Source of the DNA: Nanoarchaeota archaeon
GTDB lineage: Archaea; EX4484-52; LFW-46
Assembly (NCBI GenBank): GCA_018897155.1
Contig: JAHILE010000059.1
Span: 1-43,606 of the forward strand
Direction of reading: 5' to 3'
DNA length: 43,606 nt
The notes under the pieces are model-generated. The model made no database searches. It was not told where the DNA came from and saw nothing but the letters and a program-made list of their open reading frames with translations. Position numbers and translations under genes: made by a program. Each line of letters opens with the position of its first letter. Position 1 is the first letter of the stretch. This document shows, in pieces, positions 22,534 through 33,000 of the stretch.

Positions 22534-24954
22534 TCACCCAGCCAAAACCTTCGAAACGCTCCCCTCTTTCACAACCTTGAAAACCCGGTCGCTGAACGCC
22601 TCAAGCTCGCGCTCATGCGAAACAAGGATTATCTGCTTGCATGCGAGTTCAGCAAAAACATCGCGCAAGTGAGTCAATTGCTCCTTGCTGAAACCGTCAG
22701 TTGGCTCATCAAGTATTATCAGGCCCGATGAACTCATGGAGCTGCAGACTCGCTTGACAACGGTATTTAGCGCGAGCCGGTAAGCTAGCGCAACCGAAGT
22801 CTTCTCCCCGCCAGAAAGCGCGCGTATATCCTGCTCATAACCGTTCTGCACAACTAACGGCGTGAATGCGTCATTTATCGAAACGCTCAAATCAGTATCA
22901 ACCATCAATATGCCGAACCATTTCTGGAAAAGCGAATTGAACTCCTCGTTTATGCTGCGAAGAACATGCTGCTCAATTGTTGCAAGCGCACCCGAGAAAT
23001 ATTCGTCAAGCCATGTGCGAATTTCGCAAAGATTGTCTTTTTCCTTTTTCTCGATTCCTTTTTTTGCAAGTCTCTCATCCACTGCCTTGAGGTCTGCTTC
23101 AAGCACACGCATTTCTGCTCCGGCTGAGCTAATTGCGCGAAGGATATTGCTGCGGCCGTCTTCCAGCAAGTTTGTTTCTTTTTCAAGTGCCGCTATATCC
23201 GACACTATTTTTTTCGAACTTTCAAACTCCTTTTGCTTTGATTCGTACTCGGCAGAAACCGTCAAGATATCCTCATTAAGTTCTGCTGCTTTTTTGCGCT
23301 CGGATTCTGCGCGCTTTGAAAGCGTTTCTGTTTCTCGCATCACCTCAAGAATCTTCATCTGATTCATTGCGTAACTTTTCAGCGATTCCGATATTTTTGA
23401 GAGCTCGGCTTCTTGGAAAGACAGCTTTTTCAGAATCTCGACATTTCTTGAATAGGTTTCCCTAAAGGAGATAATATCATCCAGCTTTGATTTTGCAGCT
23501 TCGAGATTTTTTGAAATCATGTCCCGCTCTTTTGACATGCTCTCAAATGCATCATTTGCACGCGAAAATTCAATCAAGAGCTCCCTTGTTTTCAACACAT
23601 CACATTCCTTTGCCGCAGTCTCGCTAAGCATAACTTCGAGCTTCTCAAGCTCTTCCTGAACATCCCGGGATTTTTTAAGAAAATGTGCGGGATCTATCTT
23701 ATGCTCGCATAATGGGCAAATCTCGTTTTGCAGGAGAGTTTCAAAAGTTTTTGCATCTTTTTTCATCACAGCAGTTTTTTCGCGCAATTCATCTGCCTGT
23801 TTTCTAAGCATCTGTATTTCACGCGAAATTATATCCCCTGTTTTCTCAGTCGGCTTTTTCTTCACTTCAAGCAACGCGATTTTTTTGTCGAGATTTTCAA
23901 TTTCCTGCTCTGCGCTTTTCAAAGAACTCTCGAAAAGCTGTGCCTCTGAAATCGATTTTTCAAGCCCCCCGATTGCCTTGGATATTTCGGTCATTTTATC
24001 GCGGACGCTTTTCAGCTCTACAGAGATACCAAAATCTGTTTTTTCTGTCGGCTTCCTGCACAATTCAAGCTCTGATATCCGGGCTTTTTTCCCGCGAATC
24101 TGCAATTCGGCTTCAGAAGATGATTTTTCAAGCTCTAACGCGCTCTTTTTTTTGTCAATAAGCGCATCCTTAAGCCGCGGCAGTTCGCCGGAAATCTTGT
24201 CAAACACAGCCTTTATCGCGCGAAATTCATCCATTTTTTTCCTCTGTTCCGACAATGAATCGACAAATAATTTTTCTTTTTTTGAAAACTCTTCAAGCTC
24301 AATGCTTTTTTTCTGGAACAATGCGGATTTTTCTGATTTTTCCGAATTCAACGCATCAAAATCCTCGAGGCTTCCTGCAAGAAAAGTCTCGCGCTCTTTT
24401 ATCTGCTTGGAAACAATTGCCGCGTTGTTTCGCGCGATGCGGTATTCTTCGATGCCGAATGCCCTGCGTAATGTTTCAAGTCGCGCATCCTCAGGCAATT
24501 CAAGTATCTCTTTCATTGATTCCTGCGGCGTAAAAACCGCATACCTATAGATGTATGAAGTCGCTTTGGGCGAGGGGTTCTCGTTGAATTTCAGCATTTT
24601 GAGGACCTCGCGCTTCATTTCCTCCGGGCTGAATTCGGTTTTTGAGCCGCCCGAAATTATGCTGCATTCTTTTTGAGACGCACCTGTTTTTTTTCGCTCA
24701 AGAGTTCTGCGAAACAAAAAATCTTTTCCTTCAATATCCATTGAAAGCGCTACAGAGCCCTCCTTTTCGCCGTTGCGCAAAAGAAATGTTGATTTCAGGT
24801 CGCCGAGGCCGAAAAGCGCGAATTCGATCGCATATAGTAGTGTAGACTTTCCGCTGCCTATGTCGCCCTCAAACAGAATGATGCCTTCGGGAAAATTTAT
24901 TTTCTCTTTTTTGTAGCTGCGTATATTTTCGAGCTCGAGGGATTTTATTATCAT
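22534..24954 (-). CDS. rad50: DNA double-strand break repair ATPase Rad50
   Basis: An 806-residue SMC-like ATPase. The N-terminal half has the Walker A loop EGDIGSGKSTLLYAIEFALFG-type sequence at residues 29-40. Long coiled coils on both sides surround the zinc hook CPLC near residue 413. The C-terminal half has the signature IRALSGGEKTSVALAYRL and Walker B GLIILDEPTDGF. With Mre11 it tethers and processes DNA ends. It is shorter in coiled coil than many Rad50 proteins. It starts 13 bases after the mre11 stop, the last gene of the nurA-herA-mre11-rad50 cluster. Confidence 0.96.
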   Translation of the reverse strand: MIIKSLELENIRSYKKEKINFPEGIILFEGDIGSGKSTLLYAIEFALFGLGDLKSTFLLRNGEKEGSVALSMDIEGKDFLFRRTLERKKTGASQKECSIISGGSKTEFSPEEMKREVLKMLKFNENPSPKATSYIYRYAVFTPQESMKEILELPEDARLETLRRAFGIEEYRIARNNAAIVSKQIKERETFLAGSLEDFDALNSEKSEKSALFQKKSIELEEFSKKEKLFVDSLSEQRKKMDEFRAIKAVFDKISGELPRLKDALIDKKKSALELEKSSSEAELQIRGKKARISELELCRKPTEKTDFGISVELKSVRDKMTEISKAIGGLEKSISEAQLFESSLKSAEQEIENLDKKIALLEVKKKPTEKTGDIISREIQMLRKQADELREKTAVMKKDAKTFETLLQNEICPLCEHKIDPAHFLKKSRDVQEELEKLEVMLSETAAKECDVLKTRELLIEFSRANDAFESMSKERDMISKNLEAAKSKLDDIISFRETYSRNVEILKKLSFQEAELSKISESLKSYAMNQMKILEVMRETETLSKRAESERKKAAELNEDILTVSAEYESKQKEFESSKKIVSDIAALEKETNLLEDGRSNILRAISSAGAEMRVLEADLKAVDERLAKKGIEKKEKDNLCEIRTWLDEYFSGALATIEQHVLRSINEEFNSLFQKWFGILMVDTDLSVSINDAFTPLVVQNGYEQDIRALSGGEKTSVALAYRLALNTVVKRVCSSMSSSGLIILDEPTDGFSKEQLTHLRDVFAELACKQIILVSHERELEAFSDRVFKVVKEGSVSKVLAG

Positions 24955-24967
24955 TTGCCGAACACCA

Positions 24968-26290
24968 TTATTTTATTCCGATTGCCGCAAAAGCGCTGCG
25001 CTTTATTTTGCCCTCATAATCCGATTTTGACTCGCCTGCGTTTTCTGCGCGAAGCAAAACGAGAAGCGCTGCTGAGAGCTTCTTGCCATCATCTTTTGAC
25101 AGCGCAGGATTTTTCAGCGCCGCCTTTTTTTCAAAAAGGCCCAAAGACTCCTCGAAAACTTTTTCCTCTATTTCATGCTTGTCTTCGCCCTTAATTTTCA
25201 GCTGCTGGGTTTCGCGCGAAGAAAGCGAATTGTGGCTAAGATACGCCACATTTGCGCCGTTTTTCAAAATCATGCTTTTCAGCTCGCCGAAATTTATGTC
25301 TGATGGCTTTCCGCTTGAAAGCTCGCCATGGATTTTGAGAAGAACTACAGACGGCATCGCGCCTCCTGAAAAATCATTTTTCTCAATCATCTGCTTCAGT
25401 TCATCGCCTGCGGATTGAGATGTTTTTGCATCCGCACCATAAATCAGAGAAAAAATCCTGCAGACCTCAATTGGCTCAAAACGCGCGACTGCTTTTTTCG
25501 ACGAATCTATTTCAACAAAATAAAACCCGCCTTTTTCATTTGATGCATTTTGAGGATTTGCGGAGCCCTCAAAAGCTTGCCACGAAGTGGCATGATTTTC
25601 CAGATCGCGGTAATCGCCCCCGAAAAGCGCGCCCGTAAAGACGAATTTTCCGTATTCCGGAAAGTCGCGCTCCATGCGCTTGTGCACATGCCCCCCTGCG
25701 TAATAATTGAAATTTTTCGGGAAATTCGACAGCGGAATTCCGTCTGACATCGCAAGAAAATCAGGCTTCATCTCATTCAGCGTGCTGTGAAAAAGAAATA
25801 TTTTGACGTTGCCGTTTTCGCTGTTTTCAAGATGCTCACAGTCAAGATTCTCGTAGTATGATTTCTCTGCGCCGCGCTTTCTTGCAGACATTCCGGAAAA
25901 TTTGACGCCGGTTTTTTCATCTGTAAAAAAGTCAAGCCGTATTTTTCCGCCTTCAGTTATGTTTGCGCTAACGACTTTTTTTATAAGCCCTGCGCTGCCA
26001 AGAACATCAATAATCGAGGTTTCTGTTGCGCTGTAGTCGTGCGAGCCGTAGACAACATAAATCGGAATTCCTGCGTCTTTTAGCTGTTTCATTTTTCGCA
26101 CCGCCCGGTCAACAACAGCCATGTCGGGAAGCGCGATTTCAAACAAATCGCCTGCAATAAGTATGAAATCCGATTTCAATTCAATTGCTCGGTCAATCGC
26201 TTTCTCAAACGCTAAGACGTTTAATTCGCGCAGTGTCGGGTCCCTAAATGCTCCCAAATGAACGTCTGCGATGTGCGCGAATTTTACCAT
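24968..26290 (-). CDS. mre11: DNA double-strand break repair nuclease Mre11
   Basis: A 440-residue calcineurin-like nuclease. Metal-binding motifs appear in order: HIADVHLGAF (D9, H11), ILIAGDLFEIA, VVYGSHDYSATE, FLFHSTLNE and YYAGGHVHKRM. Motif III reads GSHD where most Mre11 proteins have GNHD, so the usual metal-bridging asparagine is a serine. The C-terminal about 150 residues should form the capping and Rad50-binding regions. It acts as exo- and endonuclease at DNA ends with Rad50, then hands over to HerA-NurA. Confidence 0.95.
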   Translation of the reverse strand: MVKFAHIADVHLGAFRDPTLRELNVLAFEKAIDRAIELKSDFILIAGDLFEIALPDMAVVDRAVRKMKQLKDAGIPIYVVYGSHDYSATETSIIDVLGSAGLIKKVVSANITEGGKIRLDFFTDEKTGVKFSGMSARKRGAEKSYYENLDCEHLENSENGNVKIFLFHSTLNEMKPDFLAMSDGIPLSNFPKNFNYYAGGHVHKRMERDFPEYGKFVFTGALFGGDYRDLENHATSWQAFEGSANPQNASNEKGGFYFVEIDSSKKAVARFEPIEVCRIFSLIYGADAKTSQSAGDELKQMIEKNDFSGGAMPSVVLLKIHGELSSGKPSDINFGELKSMILKNGANVAYLSHNSLSSRETQQLKIKGEDKHEIEEKVFEESLGLFEKKAALKNPALSKDDGKKLSAALLVLLRAENAGESKSDYEGKIKRSAFAAIGIK

Positions 26291-26372
26291 AAGGTATTAT
26301 CCTTATGAAATTTTAATAATGAGTCATACTATAAGAAGAATGCCTTTACAGAATCTTTCGCAAACGCCCAGA

Positions 26373-26930
26373 CTAAGCAAAAGGAACAGTTTTTATTAAT
26401 TTTAAATTGTCGGGACTTCTAAAACCTCTTTTCAAAAGGATGTCTCTTTCTTTGAGCAAGCAACTTCGATTGTGGGCAATGGCATCTTTTAGATTCCCAT
26501 TTTGCCAAGCTTCAGAACATTTTAAACCTACATCGTTAAAAGGGTCATTGTATTGTGGTATTTTTAATTCCGTCACCACTCTCCACTTAGGCTCAAATTT
26601 TTCTTTGTTAAGCTCTCCTTCAAAAAGAATTTGTTTATTCAAACTATGGAAAAATGTGCTTCTTTCAAAATCAGAATTGAACGCATAAAAAGGCTTGCGT
26701 AATGTACTGAGTTCATCGGCCATAATTTTCTTTAATTTTTCTAAAGAATCTACGTTTTTAGCGCAGTGAATTTGTATTGATTCTGTACTCATATAACCAA
26801 AAATAACCGGCACTATATTCGCATACCGTCTTGAGTCTTCATAACTCTTATTAAAGTTACCAATTGTTTCGATATCGATGATAGTCCCATTGAAATTACT
26901 AATCATCTTTTCTTTGTGTATCATCACCAT
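26373..26930 (-). CDS. Putative DEDD-type 3'-5' exonuclease (RNase H-like)
   Basis: A 185-residue protein. Three pieces match the exonuclease layout of DnaQ-like proteins: TIIDIETIGNF (the D-x-E of Exo I), KPFYAFNSDFERS (Exo II aspartate) and DAIAHNRSCLLKERDI (a histidine and aspartate as in Exo III). The protein is short and divergent, so activity is not assured. An AGGTGA Shine-Dalgarno sequence ends 7 bases before ATG 26930, which fixes the start. It lies between herA and mre11 in the same orientation, so it may trim DNA ends with that machinery. Confidence 0.6.
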   Translation of the reverse strand: MVMIHKEKMISNFNGTIIDIETIGNFNKSYEDSRRYANIVPVIFGYMSTESIQIHCAKNVDSLEKLKKIMADELSTLRKPFYAFNSDFERSTFFHSLNKQILFEGELNKEKFEPKWRVVTELKIPQYNDPFNDVGLKCSEAWQNGNLKDAIAHNRSCLLKERDILLKRGFRSPDNLKLIKTVPFA

Positions 26931-26977
26931 GCATATGTCACCTATCTCTGCAATAAATGAGTGCTAAAGCGCCATGA

Positions 26978-27568
26978 TTAATTCTTTGATTTTATCGCAA
27001 CATTCGCCATTGCATAAAGCGATCTTTTTATTTGATATAAAAGTTCAATATTTTTATCAAGTAAATATGCATCTACATCGGCTAGAGTTATTTTTTTCAA
27101 ATTGTGCTCCCGTGCCCAATTCACACAAGAAGTGACAGTGGATGGTAATTCTAATTTCTCTTTCTCCAATTGCGCTTTATCTTTAACTTCCCTAGCTGCA
27201 TTTAATTGCTTTTCAGCCAACATCTCGACTTTTTCTATTTTAAGTCTGACTTCTGGAGGCATCTCATATTTTCTAATATTTTTTTGACTCCAGAAAAATT
27301 CAGATGCCCTATACATAGACATATTCGCTTCATCTGAAAACTCTTTTTGTATAAATGCAATTAACTCAGATGCAAGTTTTTCGGGTGTTGCAGATTTTAT
27401 TTCTTCAGGAATTTCTGATTGTTTATCTTCTTCAAGAGAAATGTCATCGCCCGGTATCTCTTCTACCGATTCAAGCGCATCGGCTATTCGCTCTAAAGCT
27501 TTCACTATGCGATCTAATTTTTCATCAGATTTTTGATTTGACTGCTCCTTTAAGTCATTACTCACCAT
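26978..27568 (-). CDS. Uncharacterised helical protein in the end-resection operon (196 aa)
   Basis: Not recognised. An N-terminal basic-acidic coiled-coil segment (EKLDRIVKALERIADALESV) is followed by an acidic linker, a helical middle (MYRASEFFWSQKNIRKYEMP, then a long charged helix to about residue 135) and a C-terminal helical module (TVTSCVNWAREHNLKKITLA, then DVDAYLLDKNIELLYQIKRS) that looks like a small DNA- or protein-binding domain. It starts 40 bases after herA and ends 47 bases before the exonuclease-like gene. Its place in the operon suggests a partner of HerA or Mre11. Confidence 0.6.
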   Translation of the reverse strand: MVSNDLKEQSNQKSDEKLDRIVKALERIADALESVEEIPGDDISLEEDKQSEIPEEIKSATPEKLASELIAFIQKEFSDEANMSMYRASEFFWSQKNIRKYEMPPEVRLKIEKVEMLAEKQLNAAREVKDKAQLEKEKLELPSTVTSCVNWAREHNLKKITLADVDAYLLDKNIELLYQIKRSLYAMANVAIKSKN

Positions 27569-27608
27569 AAAATCACGAATTATTACATCAATTATCTAAT
27601 AAACCTAT

Positions 27609-29171
27609 TCACCCAATAAAAACCGTTTTCTCCTCTTTCTTTTTCTCTTTCACTTCCTTTTCATAATCCTCGAATCTTGGAATCGTTATCGGAATCGCGA
27701 ATTTTGTGAAAACGCTTGAGACTATCGCTTCTCCTGTGTCAAGGCTTGCGATAGAACGCGAGTCCGTGCTTAAGTCCTGCGCAGCGCTTTCTATTATCGC
27801 ATTGCGCTCTGCCAAAAGCTCGTTTCCAAGAATTATTTTTGTGTTCATGTTTGTCAGGACCTCGCGCGGGATTATGCTTGAAAGCTGCGTCACTGCAATC
27901 AAGCCCACTCGGAATTTTCTGCCCTCTCGCGCAATTGTCGAAAAAATATTTCCTCCGCTGTGCATTGCGTCGGCTCCCAAGACGCGCGGCGCTTCTTCAA
28001 GAATCACTGACACCAGGGGCTTTTGGTCAAGTACGCCTTCGTTTTTGTAGTACTTATACCTTTCGAAAACATCTGCTGCAATGATGCTTGCGATAAGTAT
28101 CTCAGTATTATTCGACATGCTTGATGTATCAAGGATGACTTTTTTTCCTTCCTCAAGCTGGCGAACGATATCTTTTATTGTGGATTCGCCGCCTGTTGCC
28201 GAGAATATGGAGCTTCTGCTTTTCATTGCGCCTGATTCGTCGGCATAGATATTCAGAACAACGCCGAGTTTTCGCTTGATGACGCCGAGCGTGCCTTCAT
28301 GTATTCCCTCATTCTGGAATGCTGCGACATCGGCGCGCATGACTTCGGATAGCCAGCTGACGCCGTATTTGCGGTGAAATATCTCAAGAGCATCCCTTTG
28401 CGCATCTGTAAATTCGAGAACTCCACGAAAATGCCACGGCTTTACAACCGAAAGATTAATTAGAAGGCTGCATGCGCCCCTAGCAGGCTTTGGAGAATAG
28501 GAAATGAGATTCTCGCGAGATTTTGGATGATCTTTTAAGCCAAATGAATTCCGTCCGTAATACTCATCATGCGGATCCAACACAAGCACGCCGGCGTACG
28601 TGCTTGAAAGCAGATTCCATAAAAGCACTTTCACAAGATTGCTTTTCCCGCGGCCGGTTGTTGCCGGAATCAGCATATGATGAGTCAACGCTTTTTCGCC
28701 GTCAAGAATAACTGGTATTTCAATGGTTTTATTCGCGCTTCTGACATAACCCAAAAATAAGGGCTTTTGCCACTCTTTTTTTAACATGAATTCGAGGTCT
28801 TTTGGCGCCACATTACGAATAGATGAGAAAAAAACAGGAAGAGCCTTTGGAATCCGCGCCACCCCGTTATCTACAGTAATCAGCGCTTTTGTGCTTGCAA
28901 GAACATAATTGCGCAGGTTATTCTCAAGAAATCCTGCGCTTTCGTGCGCAAGACCTTCAAGATTCAGTCCGCTTGCCATCTCAATTGTTGATGCCGGAAT
29001 CTGGCTGCCATACTTTAAGTCATAGACCTGCAGAATCGTAAGTGAATTATCGCCATTCTCTGCAACCAGAAGGTCGCCGAGGCCTATTTTTTTGCCGCTC
29101 TTTTCCCGGACAAAAATTTCGCCATGCTGTCCGCTGATGATTTGGCCGACGATGTCAATTTCATTTAACAT
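27609..29171 (-). CDS. herA: DNA end-resection translocase HerA
   Basis: About 520 residues. An N-terminal HAS-barrel ([18 protein letters not shown], then [11 protein letters not shown]) precedes a FtsK/HerA-type RecA fold: Walker [20 protein letters not shown], Walker [27 protein letters not shown], and the arginine-finger area near [17 protein letters not shown]. HerA forms a hexameric DNA pump that works with the nuclease NurA to resect ends. ATG 29171 was chosen because HAS-barrels begin close to this position; the frame remains open to 29249, into the DinD-like copy 3 gene. Confidence 0.95.
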   Translation of the reverse strand: MLNEIDIVGQIISGQHGEIFVREKSGKKIGLGDLLVAENGDNSLTILQVYDLKYGSQIPASTIEMASGLNLEGLAHESAGFLENNLRNYVLASTKALITVDNGVARIPKALPVFFSSIRNVAPKDLEFMLKKEWQKPLFLGYVRSANKTIEIPVILDGEKALTHHMLIPATTGRGKSNLVKVLLWNLLSSTYAGVLVLDPHDEYYGRNSFGLKDHPKSRENLISYSPKPARGACSLLINLSVVKPWHFRGVLEFTDAQRDALEIFHRKYGVSWLSEVMRADVAAFQNEGIHEGTLGVIKRKLGVVLNIYADESGAMKSRSSIFSATGGESTIKDIVRQLEEGKKVILDTSSMSNNTEILIASIIAADVFERYKYYKNEGVLDQKPLVSVILEEAPRVLGADAMHSGGNIFSTIAREGRKFRVGLIAVTQLSSIIPREVLTNMNTKIILGNELLAERNAIIESAAQDLSTDSRSIASLDTGEAIVSSVFTKFAIPITIPRFEDYEKEVKEKKKEEKTVFIG

Positions 29172-29223
29172 AAAAATAACCACTTTTTTAATTACCTCGA
29201 ATTCGACGGGATTAAAATTCGGA

Positions 29224-30081
29224 TCATTCTGAAATTCCACTATGATCATCTTTGATTTGTTTTCTCTTATCTTTCTCAGGCTCAGATAAATAATTTTCTC
29301 CCGACAATATTGGCCTGCCTAATTCCCGTTCTGTCTCTTTTCTTGCATTGCCGGCCACTCGCCCGCCTCTTTGGGCAGCTGCTTCAACTTTTATAAAGCC
29401 TTGCGCATCTTCATTCTTTGTAATTTCCGTAGAAACTCTTTCACCCAGCATTGAAAATATAAGCTCCAAATCGTTCATATGATCACGCAGATTTTCTTTT
29501 TTTAATCCTTTGAATTTTTTGTATTCGCTTGGCGTCATGCCAAATGTTGCTTTTGAAATTTCTGCTGTAAGTATTGCAAAATCGGTCTCATCTACCACGC
29601 CTCTCTTTTTCCATTCGTCAGTAAGTTCATCTCGTATGGCGATGCCCCTAACTCTTTTTTCTATCCAATCCTTTGAATAGCCTTTGGCTTTGTAGATTTC
29701 TTTCATACGCTTTTGGGCTAGTTCAGGGTTTTCGATTTCCTGCACGCGCTCGTAGCCAACCTGCGCAAGCCAGAGCTTGAACGGCTCGGCCTTTGGAGAT
29801 GGAATTGACTGAATCAATCGAAAAGCATTTTGCGTATTAACGCAATCTGTCTCTCTTAGTTTTCCGTCTTCTGCCATCAATTTCAACTGTACGATTTTAT
29901 CGTACGGTTCAAATCCTTCGCTATTCAGCTTTATTTTTAAGTCCGACCAATACCTTTTCGGTACCGTGCTGTCTGTCAAAACTTCAACAATATCCACAAC
30001 AGAGAAAAACCATATTTCGTTATGCCATATTCTCCGGATTTTTTTGTCTTGAAAAACCGCAAGCGAATTTTCTGGATTCAT
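29224..30081 (-). CDS. Bro-N / DinD-like protein, copy 3
   Basis: A 285-residue paralogue that is more diverged than copies 1 and 2 and lacks their roughly 20-residue N-terminal extension, starting at [20 protein letters not shown]. The DinD-like half is kept ([37 protein letters not shown]). Its ATG overlaps the stop of the type IIG restriction-modification gene by four bases (ATGA), so its expression is coupled to that gene. This operon is inserted between nurA and herA. A role as regulator or damage-response partner of the restriction enzyme is inferred from coupling. Confidence 0.88.
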   Translation of the reverse strand: MNPENSLAVFQDKKIRRIWHNEIWFFSVVDIVEVLTDSTVPKRYWSDLKIKLNSEGFEPYDKIVQLKLMAEDGKLRETDCVNTQNAFRLIQSIPSPKAEPFKLWLAQVGYERVQEIENPELAQKRMKEIYKAKGYSKDWIEKRVRGIAIRDELTDEWKKRGVVDETDFAILTAEISKATFGMTPSEYKKFKGLKKENLRDHMNDLELIFSMLGERVSTEITKNEDAQGFIKVEAAAQRGGRVAGNARKETERELGRPILSGENYLSEPEKDKRKQIKDDHSGISE

Positions 30082-33000
30082 TTCAAGCTCTCCTCAATAA
30101 CCTTCTTTTCCTCCTCAGTTATTCCGTACAGCTTATAGACTAGTTCATCAATCTCGAAGTCCACCTGCTTAATCTGCTGTTCCAGCTGTTCTTTTTCGTG
30201 ACCTGCAGCTTTCCCATCGTGATATTTTTTCTGGAGCGCGAGCATTTTATCAACAAGGGTTATCAGTTCCTTATTAGAGTCAGTTCTATTAGTTATTGGA
30301 AGTTCCTCTATCGCGCGATTATATATTTGCAGTTTATCTCCTAATTTGACCTTAAAATAATAGCTCATGAGTTTTGAGTTTAATAGGGCTAAAATAAATC
30401 GTAAATCATATTTTTTTGAAAGCTCAATTTCGTGTGGTTCAAACGTGAATTTGCTGGATAGTTGATTTTTAAGTAAACAACAGATTAAAGTATTCTCAAC
30501 GTAAAAGAATGCCGAATCAATAGTTGCGGATAATCCGCCTTTTCCTAAAATTCGTTTCATTATTATCTTCGGGTTTTCAAATAATTCAGGGAACTTTGCG
30601 CTACAGTGTCTTTTTGGCTGATAATCCAGATATTTTCCACTCCAATAAATCGCATATCGCCCTATCTCTTTTGCCTCAATATATTTTTTGCATAGGTCAC
30701 CATCATTAGATGTTCGTATGAACTCATCCTTTGTCTTACCACTGTTTCTTTCATACACTTCAACTCCTTTGCTTATGCACATGATTTTTTTAAATGAAAA
30801 AGAATTGCTTTCAATCTTGTCAATTATTGGTTTGCTTACCTGCGTTATCTCTAATCTGTACATATAGTCAGGATTTTTAAAGAATTGGTCGGTGTCTATT
30901 TTTTCCAGTCTTCTAATGGCATTATTAACTATTAACGATTTAAATGTCACTCCATTCATTTTTCCTTTTCTGCAAATCAGTATGGTGCTTTTGACCTCTG
31001 CGGCTTCAAAAATCTTTACTTCTGATAAATCAACTATTTCCGAAATATGACAGCTATCCAAAATTATTTTTCTCATTTTTGTTGCATAGGGTTGATTTAA
31101 AAATGGGTATGGAATGATAAGACCGAAATAACAATATTCTTTTAATAATTTAATAGATTTTTCTATAAAAAATAAATATATATCGAACGTCCTAAATGCG
31201 GATTTATATGTTTTAGAGAAAAAATCTCTATCTTTTTTAGGAAGATTCCTGCTTCTTATATATGGCGGATTTCCGATAATGATATCAAATCCCCCTGCAT
31301 CGATTATGTCGCCAAAGTCAATGTTCCAGTGAAATTGGTTTGCGAGCTTTGGAGGCGCGCCGTTTCCGTTTCCGGCTCCGTTCCCATTTGCATTTTTTCC
31401 GTTTTTGCCGCTTTTCTTTGAATTCGACATGCTGAAAATATAATTTTGAAAGGCAGGGCTCACAACAGAATATATTGATTTTCTTATTGCCGCGATAATT
31501 TCTCGGAGGCGCACCGCGCCTTCGCCTTCTTCTTTTGCATAAAGAGACTGTAAACCTGCATACGCTTTTTTGAGATTATTTACTGCATTTCCGCTCTTTT
31601 TTGACAAAAGCTCTTCGCTTTCGGACAGGATATTGAATCGCTCGACATCGCTTTCGTTTCTCGAATATGCGAATTTCAGAGTCTCAAAAACGCCTTTCAT
31701 GCGCTCGTCATACGGCGTAATCACGAGGTTTTGATTCAGCGGCTCGTCAACCCATCCTATAAGGCTGTTTCCGCCGATTATTTTATATTCTATATTTGGG
31801 AGGGTCTGAGTGTGCGCAAAATCCGGCAAGTCAATATTTTCTATCATACTCAGCCACAATCTGAGCTTTGCTATCTCGACAGCCGCTTCTTCAATATCTA
31901 CGCCGTACAAATTATTATTGATTACTTGCTTTTTGATTGCAAAATAGCTCACCTCTTTTTCGAGCCTCTCAAGCAGTTTTTTCTTTGTAAAAACAAGTTC
32001 TTTCATGGCAGATGTCAAAAAATGTCCGCTTCCGCATGCGGGATCTAATACTTTAAGTTTATCTATTTCATCACATATAGCCCTTATGATTTTCGGGTTT
32101 GTGGATTCAATGTCTTCGATAAAATCGTCAAGCGTATTGTAAGGAGCTATATTCGCATCGCTCCATCCGAATTGTTTTAAAATGGCTTTGACTTTTTCAA
32201 GAATAACCGGCTGTATGGTGTTTTTTGAAATGTATGCGGTTATTTCTTCCGGCGTATAATACGCCCCGATGTCTTTTCGCTTATTCTCTCCGGCATTGCC
32301 GGTCAGGTAATTTATTGTTTTTTCAAATACATTTCCCAGTATGTCCGGATTAAGCGCCTGCTCATCGCCGTTGAGCGTAAACGAATACTTTTCAAGCAGA
32401 TTTTTTATAATTTCCCTCAGAATATCATTTTCAACATCATATTCTTTTTCCCGGGAAACCGATTCGCGAAATAATCCGCCGTTAAGATATGGGATATTCC
32501 TGAAAAGCCCTATTGCCTGTACATTGGTTTTTCTCTTATTAGAAGCGGTATTGAAAACATCATAAAAAAGCACCTGAAGATATGCTTTATAAAATGTCGA
32601 CGGCAGTTTCAAAGCATCGTAATCTTTGAACAATTTGCCAAGGAGATTGTTTTCCACAAGCCCTTTATCCTCAAGGAATTTTACAAAAATCAGGCGGCTC
32701 ATCAGATTGACTGAAAAAAGCCGTTTCTCAGAGTCTAAAGAATCCTCTGCGGAAGATATTTCATTAAGAAGGCAATGAACTTGCCGATCGCTTCTTTTTT
32801 CTGCTCCGAAAACATACAGGATATAATCTTCGTAAAACTCCTTTGTGATTTTTTCCTTATGCATTTCAAGAAAGTTTATTTTTTCCTTTGCAATAAACAA
32901 GATAGTGTCTCTGCTAAAGCCGCAATAAAACTTTGGCGCAATGTCTTTAAGGCCTGCAATATGCTTTTGCCAAAAAAGCTCCTGAAAAAAGCCGCGCAAA

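Noticed and set aside
23885-24550. 221-codon plus-strand ORF within rad50
   Set aside because: An antisense frame of the coiled-coil region; serine- and phenylalanine-rich with no domain.
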